From: Sphagnum compactum
Taxonomy: Eukaryota; Bryophyta; Sphagnopsida; Sphagnales
Direction of reading: 5' to 3'
Length of the DNA stretch: 64,000 bases
Assembly (NCBI GenBank): GCA_965153455.1
Contig: OZ234500.1
Location: 14,073,579 to 14,137,578 of the forward strand
Within the stretch, counting starts at the first letter, position 1. Every line of letters starts with the position of its first letter. Made by a program: the position numbers and the translations under genes. Below, in pieces: positions 23,661-37,700 of this stretch. Below the pieces are notes generated by a model that did not search any database, was not told the origin of the DNA, and saw only the letters and a program-made list of their open reading frames with translations.

Positions 23661-25749
23661 ATGTCGCGGACTCACAGTAGTCCAGGGCTACCATTGGAAG
23701 CGTTGAGGGAGGAACTCCGGGAAAAGGAGCAATTTATGTCGCATGGCTATCAGAGTTTTCAATACCTCCTCGAAGCTTTGAAGTCGTCGGGTCATTCGCA
23801 GTGTACCACGGTTTGGACTAAGGATACAGTTGCTTATCGCTGTCGCACTTGCCAGATTAACGACTCGAGGTCAGCAGCTGCATTCGCTTTTGTGTTTTTT
23901 CACACGACCTCCATCTTTCCCCCCTCCTCCCCACCCTGTCGCCTCCTCGCAATCTGGATGTGGTTTCTTGATGCTTCTTTCTTTGCTTTCTTTCTACAGT
24001 TTTCGGTTGTTCATGATTGCCAAGGTGATATCCATGTCGAAAATGGATCTTCAGCTGATTGTATTGGAGACGAGGGTTCGTTAATTTCACATTGTTTTCG
24101 AAACGCTGTATACAATTTTCTTAATTAGAATGAATAGTTTTGGCCATCTTATTGAACCATGTCATGAGTTGAAGCCAATTCTGCTCAGTAATCAATACGT
24201 TGCTATGGCAATTCTAGCATAAGACGGAAATGTTTCATAACAGAGGTGTCATCGGGGTGTTTGTCCATCGTTTGTCAACGTGTCTATTGTTGGCCATGAC
24301 GGATGAGGCCAAATTCACAACGTTTCGTTTTGATGATTTTGTTAAGGGAATTAGTTCTTTCCGAAGTTGATTCCTAATTTTTTTTCTCTTTGTGTGAATC
24401 TAACAGCATAAGTGATTGTGTGTGGGGTGGACAGTGCAATATGTGAAATATGTTTTCATCAAGGTGACCATAGATTCCATGACTTCGGTAAGCGCTCCAG
24501 AGGATTTGGGCTTGGGTTAGATAGACACTTCAGTTGAATGTGGAATGATTTAAAGAACTGGCCATAATGCATTTCTAAAACAGGAAGACCAAAATAATAG
24601 GTGATTCCTGGATTTTAGAGAAAATTTTGCCAGTGCAATGCATTGAGATTTGCAGTGTATAGTGGGGAAGATGGTATTGACTCTGGTAGATCTAATTGTG
24701 ATGAGTTTTTCAATGCCTCAATTTAGGTGTTCTCCTAGTATGTGTTTTTGTTGTCTTCCACTTTTAAGATTGCATTTTTGGTTGTAGTTATGTACCACAG
24801 TGAGTCTGGAGGATGTTGTGACTGTGGCGATAGAGATGCTTGGAAAGAAGATGGGTATGTTGAATACCATGGCTAAGTACCATAATGTGACAATTCATAC
24901 TTTGTCCATTTTCAAAAGCTGAAATGGTTTTTGCATGATTGTTTTAGTTCAGTATTATAGAGTTCTATCTTGTTATACAGACTGAACATAGTATGCTTCC
25001 ATATCTCAAGTTGCTAAATTTGGTGCTTTAAGATAGGTTGGAACTGTCCAATCTGGTACTTCAAGTCACATCCAAGTTGAAGTGCCAGATTGGCCACAAA
25101 TAGGTCCACTTCACTGTTAATTCATTGATTCAATTAGAGATGATGATTACTTCTCCATTCAACAGTGGATTTCCCATGCATTACATGCATAGCTGTTTGA
25201 GGTTTGGACCACAAAATGTAGATAATGTCTCCCTTGGTTGAGAATTCTTGCAGCTTCTGCAAAATTCATCAAGTCTCCAATCAGAAACCAGGACATCTGC
25301 CTGCCAAACTCTATAAGCTGACTAAAATGACAGGTGACAAATAATCCCTCATTCAGGAATGTGGCCTGCTTTCCAGCACAGATTGAAACTGATGATTTAA
25401 ACCTGCAGAGATGCTTTGTACATGTTAATTGTGATCTGCAACCTGCTAGCTTCTTCCTAGAGTAAGTGTGCTCTGTAATGCACTGCAAGTGTGCTTGTAT
25501 CACTGGCAACAGCTAATAGGAGTCCAGTGACTAGGAATTGAGATGGAAAGACTGGTATGTTACAGTTTAGTGTTGTTGATGCTGGGCTTTTACTGAAGTA
25601 TACGTCTTTGGTGACTTTCAGTTTGCTGGGCTCTAGAGAAGCTCTCAATTTCGGTGCACAGTATTTGGGCGAGAAGGTTGGAAGACCGAAAAGCTGATGT
25701 AGAGAATGAAGTGCGTGTGGCCAGCTTATACATGGAGTGGGTGAAAAAG
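23661..25749 (+). other. PRT6: UBR-box exons of the PRT6-like gene
   Basis: Joined exons 1-4 give a complete UBR zinc box: TVWTKDTVAYRCRTCQ, then AICEICFHQGDHRFHDF, then MYHSESGGCCDCGD, AWKEDGF and CKIH. All expected cysteines and histidines of the type-1 N-degron pocket are present, and so are the GGCCDCGD aspartates. The box starts only about 50 residues after the first ATG, earlier than in Arabidopsis. So either the N-terminus is short or there is an unseen upstream exon. Confidence 0.92.
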
Positions 25750-28700
25750 GTAAGCCTAATAACATCATGACCTTTCTGTTTGTCTATTTTGGTTAGCAGA
25801 GTAGATGAAATGCAGGAGGCTGATCATTGAATGATTACAAAAAGTGGGATGTGGCCAAGTGGTTGGAACTCATGGCTGCCTTGTTAAGTGGTTTTGGGTT
25901 CATATTATCAGTCTGCAATGCTAGATGTTACCTATTATAGTGAACCCAGCCAGAGTAGCGGCCACCAAGAACCATGTGCATACTTTGGGGTGCTGATTGC
26001 CCTGTTATGGGGGTGAAAAAGTGACCACCAAAATGGAGGCAGTAGGTCTGTAGGATGAAGAGCCGCTCAGACATGTTTAGTTAGGAAACTAGGAGTTTCT
26101 CCTTTTTTTGTTCAGTGAACAGGTGAGCTTATTATCATCTCATTCTGTATGTATGTTGCATATTTGGATAAGCATGGTGAAACAACTGATATCCTCTCTC
26201 CTCCCATGTCATTGTATTAACTCTAGTGCTTGTCCAATTTTTGATTCTAAAGTTATCCTTGAGGTTTATAGACAATCTGTGAGTTCCATACAAACCTGAT
26301 TTTTCCGATTTCATGTATCTAGACAAAGACTGTTGGTGGTGGTACATACTGTATACCCTAAATGATTATGTGAACTTCATTGTACTTCTAATGGCTTTCC
26401 ATACAATTAAATCATGATATTGAGCTTATGAGGTTATTACTTCTCTTGCATTCTGTTAGGCCATAAGGTCATAGAATTTATAGAGGGTGTTGAATCTCTC
26501 TTTACCCCCTGAATCTTATATGACTTGTGCCAGGTTTGCTCTGTGGATGTTCTTCGCAACCTTCTATCTGTTTTGGTGACAAGAAAATTCCTGGATGGAA
26601 GGCAGTTTGAAAAAAATGCGGTGAGCCCATTCTTCCTAACAGGGTCATTATGTGTGGCAGAATCAATGAGGTTTTTGTTTCTCATGTGCATAAGACTGTG
26701 TTTTATTGGCTAGAAGACGCAGTAAATGAGAGTGGCAAGCATACATATAAGTTCAGTATACTGATGTAATAAGGATATAGTCCAGTATCTTTGGTGTCCA
26801 ACCAGTGCCCTTATATGTGGCGGGAACTTTTCTTCTTTGATCCTGTGCAGAGGGGAGAAAAGGCCCCACTGGAGATTTTACTCAAGACACTTGGCAGCAT
26901 GCCAGAGGAACTTACAGAAGGGGTAATGTCTCTATTTAACATGTCTTGAGATGTGTCAGGGCTGTTTTATCACGATCAGAACTCCTTTGCACATGTCACT
27001 TCACTCACAGTCCTAATGGGAGTATGCTGCTTGCTGTGGCTTAGTAGTTTAGGATGGTTGCTGCATGCACTTTTGGGCATGAATGTTAATTACAAGTCTT
27101 TTTTGCAGGTCACCTTAGGCTGTGTGGAACCTGCATGAGATATACTGGGAGCCTTTAGAAGCAGTGTCACCAAATACATGATTATTTTTCTGGGAGCATG
27201 GGTGTCAGTATGCTGACCTGAATGTATGGCAGTCTCTGTTTGTACATGCTGCATTTTGAAGTTCTTTGTCTGGATGTGCAGGCAACAACCCTTTTCTTGC
27301 AGATGCTATATAATGGATGGTTTAAAAGTCAGTTCACAGAAGAATTGATGAAGCACTATCCTCACATGGTGGATGATGTTGTTGGCAAAGTTATCAAGCA
27401 TTCTCAACATGAAGGTGTCATAACAGAGTGCAAGGCCCTTGATTCTACCTTAGACCGAGGTTTGTAGCAACTTTTTAGCCACTGCTCTTGAAATGCTGCC
27501 TGGTTTGAATTATGCTCCATTTTACATTTGTTTCCATTTTTACTGTTGATGTTGTCTGGTTTCTTGTCTTTGAGTTGCTGGGTCAAAGCACAATCAGGGC
27601 TTTCAGCCTTGGCAAGCTCCCTGACTCTGAAATATTCTGTGGCTCCACTGAGGTTGACACATCAGATCCCATAAGAACTCTGAAAGTAAATGACCTTTAG
27701 CTGGAAAAAGTACTGTGATGGGTTGACTGACAAGAAAACCCAGTGCTTCCAACTGGAGAAGGCTCACCTCCTAAAGCAAGGCAGTACCTGTGGTTCAGAG
27801 AGAGGGTCTCATTGCTAAAGCTTTGGCAAGCGTTGATTTTTTTTTTCCCCTTTCACTTTGGGTGACTAGGTGGCCTCCCTGTATTCATGACAGCAGTAAT
27901 TTGTGTTGTGTTTTGTCAGGAGCAAGCAGAGAGTCGCAAAAATGTTAAATATCACAGCTTTGTCTTAGCTGTGCTCCTGCAAGTTTTCAGCTTCTGCTCA
28001 TCTTCCTCTTCTTTCTCTGCTTTCCCTTGTTCTGGTTTCCTTTTCTCCATTCTTTTCTTTTGTGGCCTTCTCCCCCACTCCCCTTGCTTGGCATGCAAGC
28101 CAGCATCATCTCTGGGTCCTCTTGTTACTTCTGCACTTCAACAAAAACTCAATATGTCTGGACCCAATGGACTAGGGTAGTTGGTCACAATCATAGATGT
28201 TACTGTTGATGACCAGTGTCCTGTTGCTTGTTCAGAGTGTTAATTTGTTTGTTATTTCAGTGTGAATTAAATTTTTACCTCATTTCTCCTGTTGATGTCT
28301 GTTTTGGTCTCGCCCGGAAATCTAATTAACTTCATGTGGAGGTCATCTCACTTATTCTATTTTGTGTAACTCTAATTGGAACTATGGAGGGTATTGAATT
28401 CTTACATGGATATCTCTGTTCCATCTGTGCTCCTTCAATTTTATTCACCAAGGGACTGTGTGTTGGGCCAACAGTGATGGTGCAGTTATTCAATGTTGCT
28501 CCAACAGTAATGGAGCTTATAAAAAACAACAATTTGCTTTGGAAATTCACCTCTGTATTTGACGGAGTCCTGAAAATGTCTCTCAACCAGAGGTAAAATA
28601 CACGTGTTTTTGAAATTGTTGGGAAGATGTTACTATGTTGGATATTCTTGCCAAGTTCCCATTACCTTTGCGCAGCCTTCTGTTACCCAGTATGAAGGCA

Positions 28701-31700
28701 TCAGTTCTGACTAGCTGGTAACTGAAAAGTTCATTCTCTGGACTCAATGCTGGAAAAAAGAGACATACACCAGTGGTTTGATACTATCAGCAGCAGCTAG
28801 ACATTTTGGAATAAAGGAATTGCATTGATGTGTTGTTCACAATTTGCACTGTCTGGTCATAAAATTCGGGTTGGAACCTGCACATTTATAAGACTTATTG
28901 TATGATCTGCTTCATAGATTTGTAGAGTCTTATGCCATCTTTTCTCTTCTTAGTGCACAATAGCTTGTTTTAGAACTTCCATTCTACTGATGTTCACAAG
29001 ATTTTCTGTGTCAGGGGCACTGTCAGTGTGGAGCATGAAGCTATTAGACATAAGGTTTGTTCACCACAATCAGAGATCATATTCAATAACTGACCAGTGA
29101 GGAAAATACAATTGCTCTTGTTGAAACCATTATCTGATGATTCCTGTCTTTCAGAGTGCTTACTTGGTGCCTCGAAACTGGTTTTGTAGGTGTACTTGAG
29201 ACCCCAAGGAGATTTGCGTTTGATTGTCTCTCATTCACCTGTGGCAGTTTATGTTCTGAATGAGCGGTTAGATGTGTTTGAGGAGATTCTTAAGGTGGTC
29301 ACATATTTGCAGGTTTGTAAGCATACCTCCATGGGAGTTTGCCAAGATGTAGTTGCAAGTGATGCAACTGTGTCGACAGTTGTTGTATGCCATGGTTGCT
29401 AGAGTTTCTCATCGGAGTTCAGATTGTACCAGAAGGCTCAGCTTGTGATCCACCTGATGTGTGTACAAGTCTGTGGAGATTGGTGATGTTGGCCAGTGTA
29501 GAGGTCTTCTGAGTCAGCAAGGTGCTTCTTCCTGTCGTATCAGCGACCAAGGAGACTTTCCTTTGATGAGCACCTTTACCAATACTGAACTGACACAACA
29601 GTTATCTTCAAAGTGCTTTTGTAGTGTTTTCTTTGCTATCTGATTGAGATATGGGTACCGATGTCCTGTACCAAGAGGTGCCACATTTCATTGCAAATGA
29701 CTAGTTACTAAAGTTCATCTGGGTTTTGATGATGCAGTGGATGAATCCCTACACTTGTAATGGATCTGTTGATTTTGAGAAGGACAATGCATGGACACTG
29801 GCAATCCAATTGGAGGTCTGCTCACTCTACAATTGTTAGGTTTCTCCAAATTAGTACTGTTTCAAGAGATGGGAGGATCAGCATTTCACTATTTCTTACT
29901 TCCTGTGATATGTGCAGATGAACACCATGGCCATTGTCTTCCAGCTGATTGCACGCTGCTATTCTAGTGCTGAGCGTCCTGAGACTGTCAAACAAGCATT
30001 GGTAGAAGCTGGCAATCGTACTTTGAAGAGTTTGCATTCCTATCTATCAGAGGCAAGGCATTCTGATCCAATTAATCATGTCTGCAGTTTCACACAAGAA
30101 TCAGTTTCCTCTATTGAATGTGTGGTGGATGAATCATGTTTATTTTCTCTTCTGCAGCTTGTGCTCCTAGCTGAACATCCAGGTTGGTATGTAGATTGGC
30201 TTCTCAAAGATTGAAGCTGTTGATATTTTGGGTCCTTTGACAGGAGACACAGAAATTGACTGTCGAACCATCGATGTCACTCCATATTCCACTTCATAGG
30301 GTCCTCAGTGCCATACTCTCAAAGCTCATCCTGTTATCTTGGTGTGACAACAAAGAGGGCTTTCTCTCAAGTTTGAAAATTGATTACACTGAAGAAGAGG
30401 TATGAACTTCATGAGAATTCTCACCTTCTGATGAATAAATCTTTGCTTAAAGGTCCTACAACAAAGAAGATAATGCTTGACTATCTATCTTGTTTGTTTC
30501 TTCAAAATTTACATGGTAGAGTCATGCAGCTCAGGCATTTGCAGAAATTGTATACATCTGCAACAACTGCAGCTTTGTATTGTTCAGTCTGGCATATGAC
30601 TGGCAAACTGTTGGGGAGTGGTGGATTACAATGTCAATAGTGTACCTTGCTCTTCCTAGTTTCTCAGCTGTGTCTCACATTGTCATGTATGATCTGATCA
30701 CTGGACAGGTGCTGTCTTTACTTGAGCTTCCATTACGTATTGCAGCATGGATGGTTCAGGTAGATGTTCTATGTCCTCCTCCTTGGAAGCTGAGTATGTA
30801 TGAGTTGGTTCTTGTGATAGTGAGACTACAGACAGCACTTTTTTTGGGAAATTGTATAATCAGAATGATGCTTCAATTCATTGCACTTTGTTCCCAGTCA
30901 AGAGTTTTACATATTGAGTTTTCTAGGGAGGACATACTTTGTGGGGCTTCTACATCCTAACCATTGTGTTCACTCTCAAAATAGATTCGAGCGAACAAAT
31001 GGCAGCGTGTGTCTGAGGACTTCTATCGGCTGGAGTTAATCTATCGGGGCAGTTTCTGGCATGACCAGTGAGTTTAGCACTATACACGACCTTTACCTTT
31101 GGTTGTCACGCCTAGTCTGGCTATATTGCAGGCTTGGGTTCTCACTTTTTTTCATTTAGGGTATTGCTACCTATATTACATTGCTTGAAACTGTTGGAGT
31201 GATGAATCTCAAGTGCTCCTTTCATGTGTGTGAAGATGTTTAACATACATCAGTGTAATCACAGTAGTCTTTAGAACAAGATCTGAGGAAATAAGTCCAT
31301 CTCTATATTGATAAGGGACATCTTTTGTTTGCAGGTCATGGGATATGGATCTTCTGCTCCTGCAATTTTGTGCTGTTGCTAAAGAAAAGATGGAACATGC
31401 TATCATCTTGCGAATGGCAGAATGCTTTAATGTATGGTTGTGCAACCTAGGGAGAACCTTTCTTTATTTGAATTATTGAAGAGGAACTGTGGCTGAATAA
31501 TCTCTCTGCAATAAGTGAGGAATTATGAATGAGGACCTGTAGTGAGGGGTTGTATGGTCCTTAAAGAAATGTATAATGCTTTTTACTAGAAGTGTTCTTG
31601 ACTCCTAAGAGACCCGTCCTGTTATTGAACTCTAATACTAAAGACCTGAACAGTAAAGCAGTATACACGAACACCTATTTTCCCTTCTCAGTTCAACCCT

Positions 31701-34700
31701 CAAGTCTTCTTATCATATTGACTCCCAGACATCCTGCCTCCTTACAGTTATCGTCATTTAGTTTAATGAAGGTATAGAACAGCTCTGCTCACCTAGTGGT
31801 TCTGTAAGGGCAGTATACCCTGTTTCTTGCTATTGTGCGTATGACTGAAAATCAGAAAGCCTTCCACTCAGCACTAACCTCAATCAGTTTTGTTAAGAAC
31901 TGTTTCAAACATCTTTATTATTATTTTTCGAACACCATGATGTGTAACCGAATGGGTATATTATGCAGCTATATGTTCTGCTCAATATATGAGAGCCCTC
32001 ATTTGGATCCCTTAGGGTAGGATAGGGTTATATGAGTTTCAGCTGAGTTTTCAATATGGCTGAGAGAGCTATGGTGGAGTTGAAGTAGAGGTTTAACATC
32101 TTCATGTGATGGCACTTTTCACAATACTTTTCACTTTTGTCTTCTTGGGACAGCTGCGTGATCTAGTAACCTCTCCTTCAACTGGCAAATTCTCACCTTC
32201 ATATATTCAGGACTTTCTGCGCATAATATTGCTGGTGGGCTTCCTTCCTAAATGAGGTTTCAAGGTCTCTGACATTGCTTGGATAAAGAAACTTTCACAT
32301 TACTTATGAAACTTATACTGCACTGATCACTGCCTCTAATTTGCTTTGTCTATTTTTCTTATGCTTCTGTGAATGATGTTCAAATGTTTACTTGTCTGTG
32401 CCTTGTCATTAACCATCTGCACTCCATTTTCTTTGTAGGTTGTTCGTGACCGCCGCAACACTGGGATGAATGAGGTGAAGATGTCATCTTTGGTTATCTT
32501 CTGGTTTTCTACCACTCTGTACATTAGAGGCTGCTTGTGGCAATTTTTTTGACACAATGATGTGTTGTTCGAGCATGTACAGGAGGAATCTTTACGATAT
32601 GATGTTATCCAATGGTTGTGTGTGCGGGATCAAACCTATTCCCAGGTAGGAATGAAAATTATGTGCTCTCAGACCTTTGTGCCTTCTCGAAGCACTTGAT
32701 TTCTGTTCTGGTCGTAGTTGCCTGTCATTTCAATTCCATATTGGCTCAACCTACTTTTGCCATGGAGGTATCATGTTTTACTGCTGCAGATAGCAATGAG
32801 TTTGGTGTTGCATAGTTTGACTCTTCTTGTTGACAATTTGTACTGATGCGTATGTATCAGCTCTGCCGGGCATTAAGTGCAATTCCGGTGGATCATGAGA
32901 TTTTAAGTGGTATACTGGCTGAGGTGGCTGACTTCCGTCAACCAAAGGTACTTCCTCTCTTGAGGCTGGATGTTTTCAGTTCTTTGTGACTTGAGTTGTG
33001 TGGGTGGGAAGACCTTATTATTAGCCTTTCCATCAAATGTCATGATGGTCATGTGGTTCAAAGAGCCTTTTGTTTGGTTTTTGTGGTGTCTTATCTCTGT
33101 TGGTTCTTTGAATTGTTGACAGGATATGTATCTATTATAGTTTCTGTTCCAGTTCACATTGTTAAGCCTCAGGATAATGGATGGAGCTTGATTACATTAA
33201 TTAGTGACGTCTGTGGACAGACTGTAATGTGTTTTGGATACAGTACTAACATGTGCTTATTATTCTTACAAGACCTAAGATTCCAGACTGGTTTTTTGTT
33301 TTAGCAACTGGTAAATGTGCAGAAGCATTTGCATTCAGAACTGCTAGACATGTAATTTGTGGCAGGTTCAGGAGCGGGGCTACTTTCAGTTAAAGCCTGA
33401 GTGGTGGACAAAATTTGATCCCTTGTTTGCCCAGTTCTATCCTAATGAGCTGGAGGATGCTCAGGTGTGCAGATTCATAATAGTTCCCACATCTTGTAAA
33501 TTTCGTGACAAGATACTGGATGCAAGAATTGATAATATATCCTGAGTTGTTGAAAATAGAGAATACTTGACATTGAGGGTGTCTATCACAATCAGTGCCA
33601 GAACAGCTGATATTTAAATCCTTGCAAATATTTTGGCCATAACAGGAAAGAGCTGGCCATGTTGGAAAGCAACAATTTTACTGGCGCATAGGTTCGCCTC
33701 ATGAGGCACCTCCACCCTACAATCGGCTTACTAATCTTCTCCATACTCAGGTTGCTGTTTAGTCCTCTCTGATATAGAATTTGTGCTACTGTGGCAACTG
33801 TTGTTATTTTTTGGCGCAGGATTCTTTCTGAACTCTTCCAGTCTCAAGACTTGATATAATTGAGTGAATATGGTGTGGCCTGGCAGGAATGCCATCAGCT
33901 GCTTTGGAATGTGTTGAATCATGTGAAATTTCTTGTCAAGAATAACAAAACATCCACAGCTGGCGAAGCACTTGGTGTCACTGCTTTACAGATGATGGAG
34001 ATAGCTCTGTATGTATTGCTCTCTTAGTATGACACATGCTCTCCTGTTAGGTCATTGCTTTATCTTGGAATTTGAACTAGTGATTCTGGTGCTGATTGAG
34101 AAATTCTTCCGGATAGTCAATCCATATGCTCAGAGTGAGGGTGCTTGGAGATAACTGTCCTGAACAGTTAGTGCGGTGCAATGGTTGTTCTCATTTATTG
34201 ATCACAGGAAGCATGTCTATGAGTTACGGACAAAAAGATTGATGCTGAGTTCTTGCTGGTAACAGTAATAGAAGATTTGCACTTTCTAAAGGACCAGATA
34301 AAGTGTTGCAGGAGAGATCGACTACAGTATCAACCATCATCTGCAGCTCCACAACCATCTGGGCTTCATCCGAATGATATTCTTGTGAACATCAAATTAA
34401 GCCCCTATCCAGGGGTTGTGGGTGGGTCAAGTACTTGGAAACTAGGATCGTCAAGCATGTATGACTTGCTTCAGGAGTTCCAAAGCTTGACCAATGCCCA
34501 CCGTAAGGATTGCCAACTATTCACCTTATATTTGCTTTGTTTTGGGTGGTTATGAAAACCTTTAACCACCATTCAATGATGGGGTGCAGGTTTGGCAGAT
34601 TATGCTCAATACACCCTCCACCTCTTGCATTCATCATTCCCAATGTATTTTGGGGCTGAATTCAGAGGTTCAAAGTTGAAAAAGTCACCAGAATATCAGG

Positions 34701-37700
34701 TATGCCTGATGAGATAGTCATACTGTGTGGTATGTTTTTTCTAGGGGTAGGTGCTGTATCTGTTCACTGAGGCTGATTCAAATATTTGGAAAAATGGTTG
34801 TATTCACCACTTTTGGGCATGAACTTGGAGCCGCCCCTTTGGCCATATGATTTATGCAGTTTCCTGTACTCCACCAAGTTCATTTTCTTGATGATGGACT
34901 TGCTTCCCTCTTATGGGGAATTCTGAAGTTAGAGATCATTCTCATATTTGGGTGACCATTATCATTGAATTACAGTGATATTGAAAGTTTGGACCTTATA
35001 TATTGTTGTACAGATATGGCAGTGCTTCTATGGTCCTTAGTTTGTCACTAATATCACGTGCTGGACAGCTAAGTAGTCAGATTGGCACAAGTTTATTCAG
35101 TCATGATCCTTGTAATGTGGTATTAATCTAGACACTAGATGCCAGTAACATTCAGGCTGAGAATTCACTGCTTACAGGCCCTGGAGGAGGAGTGTTGCAA
35201 GTTAATTAGAGTATTACTGTTTCAGTCTGACCTTTGTATCTATCCTTGTTTCCTTGATCAAGGCTTCTATTGTGGAGGATGAGCGGCAGAGGCTGAAGAA
35301 AGAACGACAAGCTGCTCTTTTGGCAAAATTTTCAGCACAGTAAGTTGTCTCCTTGGAAACCTGGTCTAACAATATGGTGCTAACTACCACCTGTTATGCA
35401 GGCTGCTTAACTCCTTCCTGTGTTCATGATATGTGGGTTCTCAAATATTTCTGTGCCATATGCTGCTCCACTGAGCTTTGTGTGTGGTTTGCTTTAGGCA
35501 AAAGGCTTTTCTCGAACAGCATGGTGATCATGAGGAGGAGGATGACGAACCTAGATATGATGATGCTGGTCCAACAGAAGGATCTCATGTGGGTAGTGAG
35601 GCAGGGGGCAATTTTGAGAGGATATCAGGAAAGGCCCTAGCAGTTGTGACACTCACAGAGACAACATTTGGAATGCAAGAATGTGCATTTTGTAGGAGAA
35701 AGGTACTAAACAATTGTGTTTGGCATATGTACAGATTTGTAGCTTTTTCTGAGATTGTTCCACTCAGTTCATAAAGCTCAGTTACTTGAACCTTCACCTG
35801 GGTGCTGAAGAGTTGCATCTCCTGAGAGAGAAGTGTTCCATTCTTAGTGTCATGCTGTTGGCATTATCATCACTGACCTGGGTTTTATGCTGCTCACATG
35901 TTAACATTCCAAAAATTTTCAGCCTCAACATTAACCAGTGTTTGATTCCTGGAGTGGGGTTAATGTTAAGCTTCTATGATGTCCGTCAGCATCTGAGTCT
36001 GAAATGGTGGTTTGTGGACAGTGTGACAGTAGCGACTCTCCAGCAGGATGGATTGCCTTTATGCAATGTTATAACATGCCAAGGCAGGCGTTAAAGAAAG
36101 AGAGAGCACAGAGAGTGAAAATTTTGGAGGAGGCTGAATCTATTGCAAAGGGTGGTGACACTAAACAATTGGTCACTCTCATTGAACCACAGAATCTTGA
36201 GTCAGGGGTTAACTTAAGGGGTGGGTCCCTGGATTATTATCCAACAGAGCATGTTGCCTGCTGTGGACATCAGGTAAACGTTTCCATCCATATCTGTGGT
36301 GGGAGATGGGGTCTCTTGTGAAATGCAATCCTGAGTTTTCTGGAGACGTGAGACTCACAGGCTAGGTAAAGTGTTGGACATGATTGCAGATGCATCAGGC
36401 CTGCTTTGAGAGTTATGTATCAAATCTTGGGCATCAGCACCATCAGGGCAACCGTTATGAAGGTGTTTCCCAAGCCTGGTGCAACAGATGCCTTCTCAGT
36501 CATTTGATGTGCTTGCAACATTGTGTTGATGTCAGGGGATGGCCTTGGCTGGGTGTTGAGGTTTGATGTTTACTTCTAGTATCAAAAGTAATGCATCCAG
36601 TTTGGATTCCTTACCTGGCTTGTGAGGGAGGTGTTGTTATAGGAGAAAACATTATAGATGTGGTGAGTCGTGGTGAAATCTGGTGCCCTATCTGCCGTCG
36701 CCTGGCCAATGTGCTGCTTCCTGTTGTGGAGGAGTCATGTCTTCAAAGAATTCTGGATGGTCAAGCAGAAGGGAGTGCAGATGAGAACCTCAGTCGGAGA
36801 AGATTCTGGGATCCATGGAAAAAAATTGAGAAAGCAATTGATGGTTTTGCTTGCCAGGTATACTCTGCCCCTTGTTATAAATTGAGTCACTGAATATGGT
36901 AGTGCAGAGTTTCTTGCTTACAAAAGAAAAAGTTTCCAAGTGTTGTGATCTACTTCCATTCATGGAACAAACCTCTGTTTCATGGCCTGTTTTATGTCAA
37001 GCAGACTGTACGGGTGAGAAGGAAATTCCGTGTTATGCTAGAAGCAAAGGATGTGCCCAGTTGCCAGGTAAGTGTTACTGGATTGTTGTGGTTTGCAGTT
37101 GATCTTGCTGGAGCTATTTCGTTCAAATCTTTTATGTTGAATAGTTCCAGTTGTGCTTTTTAGGACATTACATAAGGGAATACAAACATGAACATCCTGT
37201 GTGAAACTGTTGAAACTTTCAGCTACTCTGGGAAGTTTTTGCTGGGAACATAGTGCATTTTGAAGTGGAGACAAGGGAGAATATAAATGATTCTGGATCC
37301 TCATCATCGGCCCCTATCCGGCTCAGGGATGCATGGGGAGGGGAAGCTGGCCATTTGACAGCTCTACAGGAGTTGGGGAAGTTGGCTATGCTGTCCAACA
37401 CAAGTGAAGCAGGTGAAGTGCATGCTTGGATTGTTAGGTTTATTGCCTAACTAGCAGAAAAGTGTGATTATAGAGCTGGGATCTGTGTGCCTGAATCAAG
37501 AATGTCTGCTAGAGTCAGATGTGAGGTTTCAATAACCGCTTTTCTGAATCTGGTGGTTGTCAAATACTTGCAGCTATAGTATCAGAGAAAAAAAAGGAAC
37601 AGCTGAAACGTCTGTGGCACGAGCTGGCCTTGTTGTGTCGGAATGAAAAGAAAATGGATGCACCTGGGTCCTTTGACCTCAATTCTGCACCTGTATGGCA

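Noticed and set aside
27613-27650. Extra PRT6 exon reading ALASSLTLKYS
   Set aside because: The phase after the previous exon fits, but no donor and acceptor pair joins it to the exon near 28.46 kb while keeping the expected VQLF motif.
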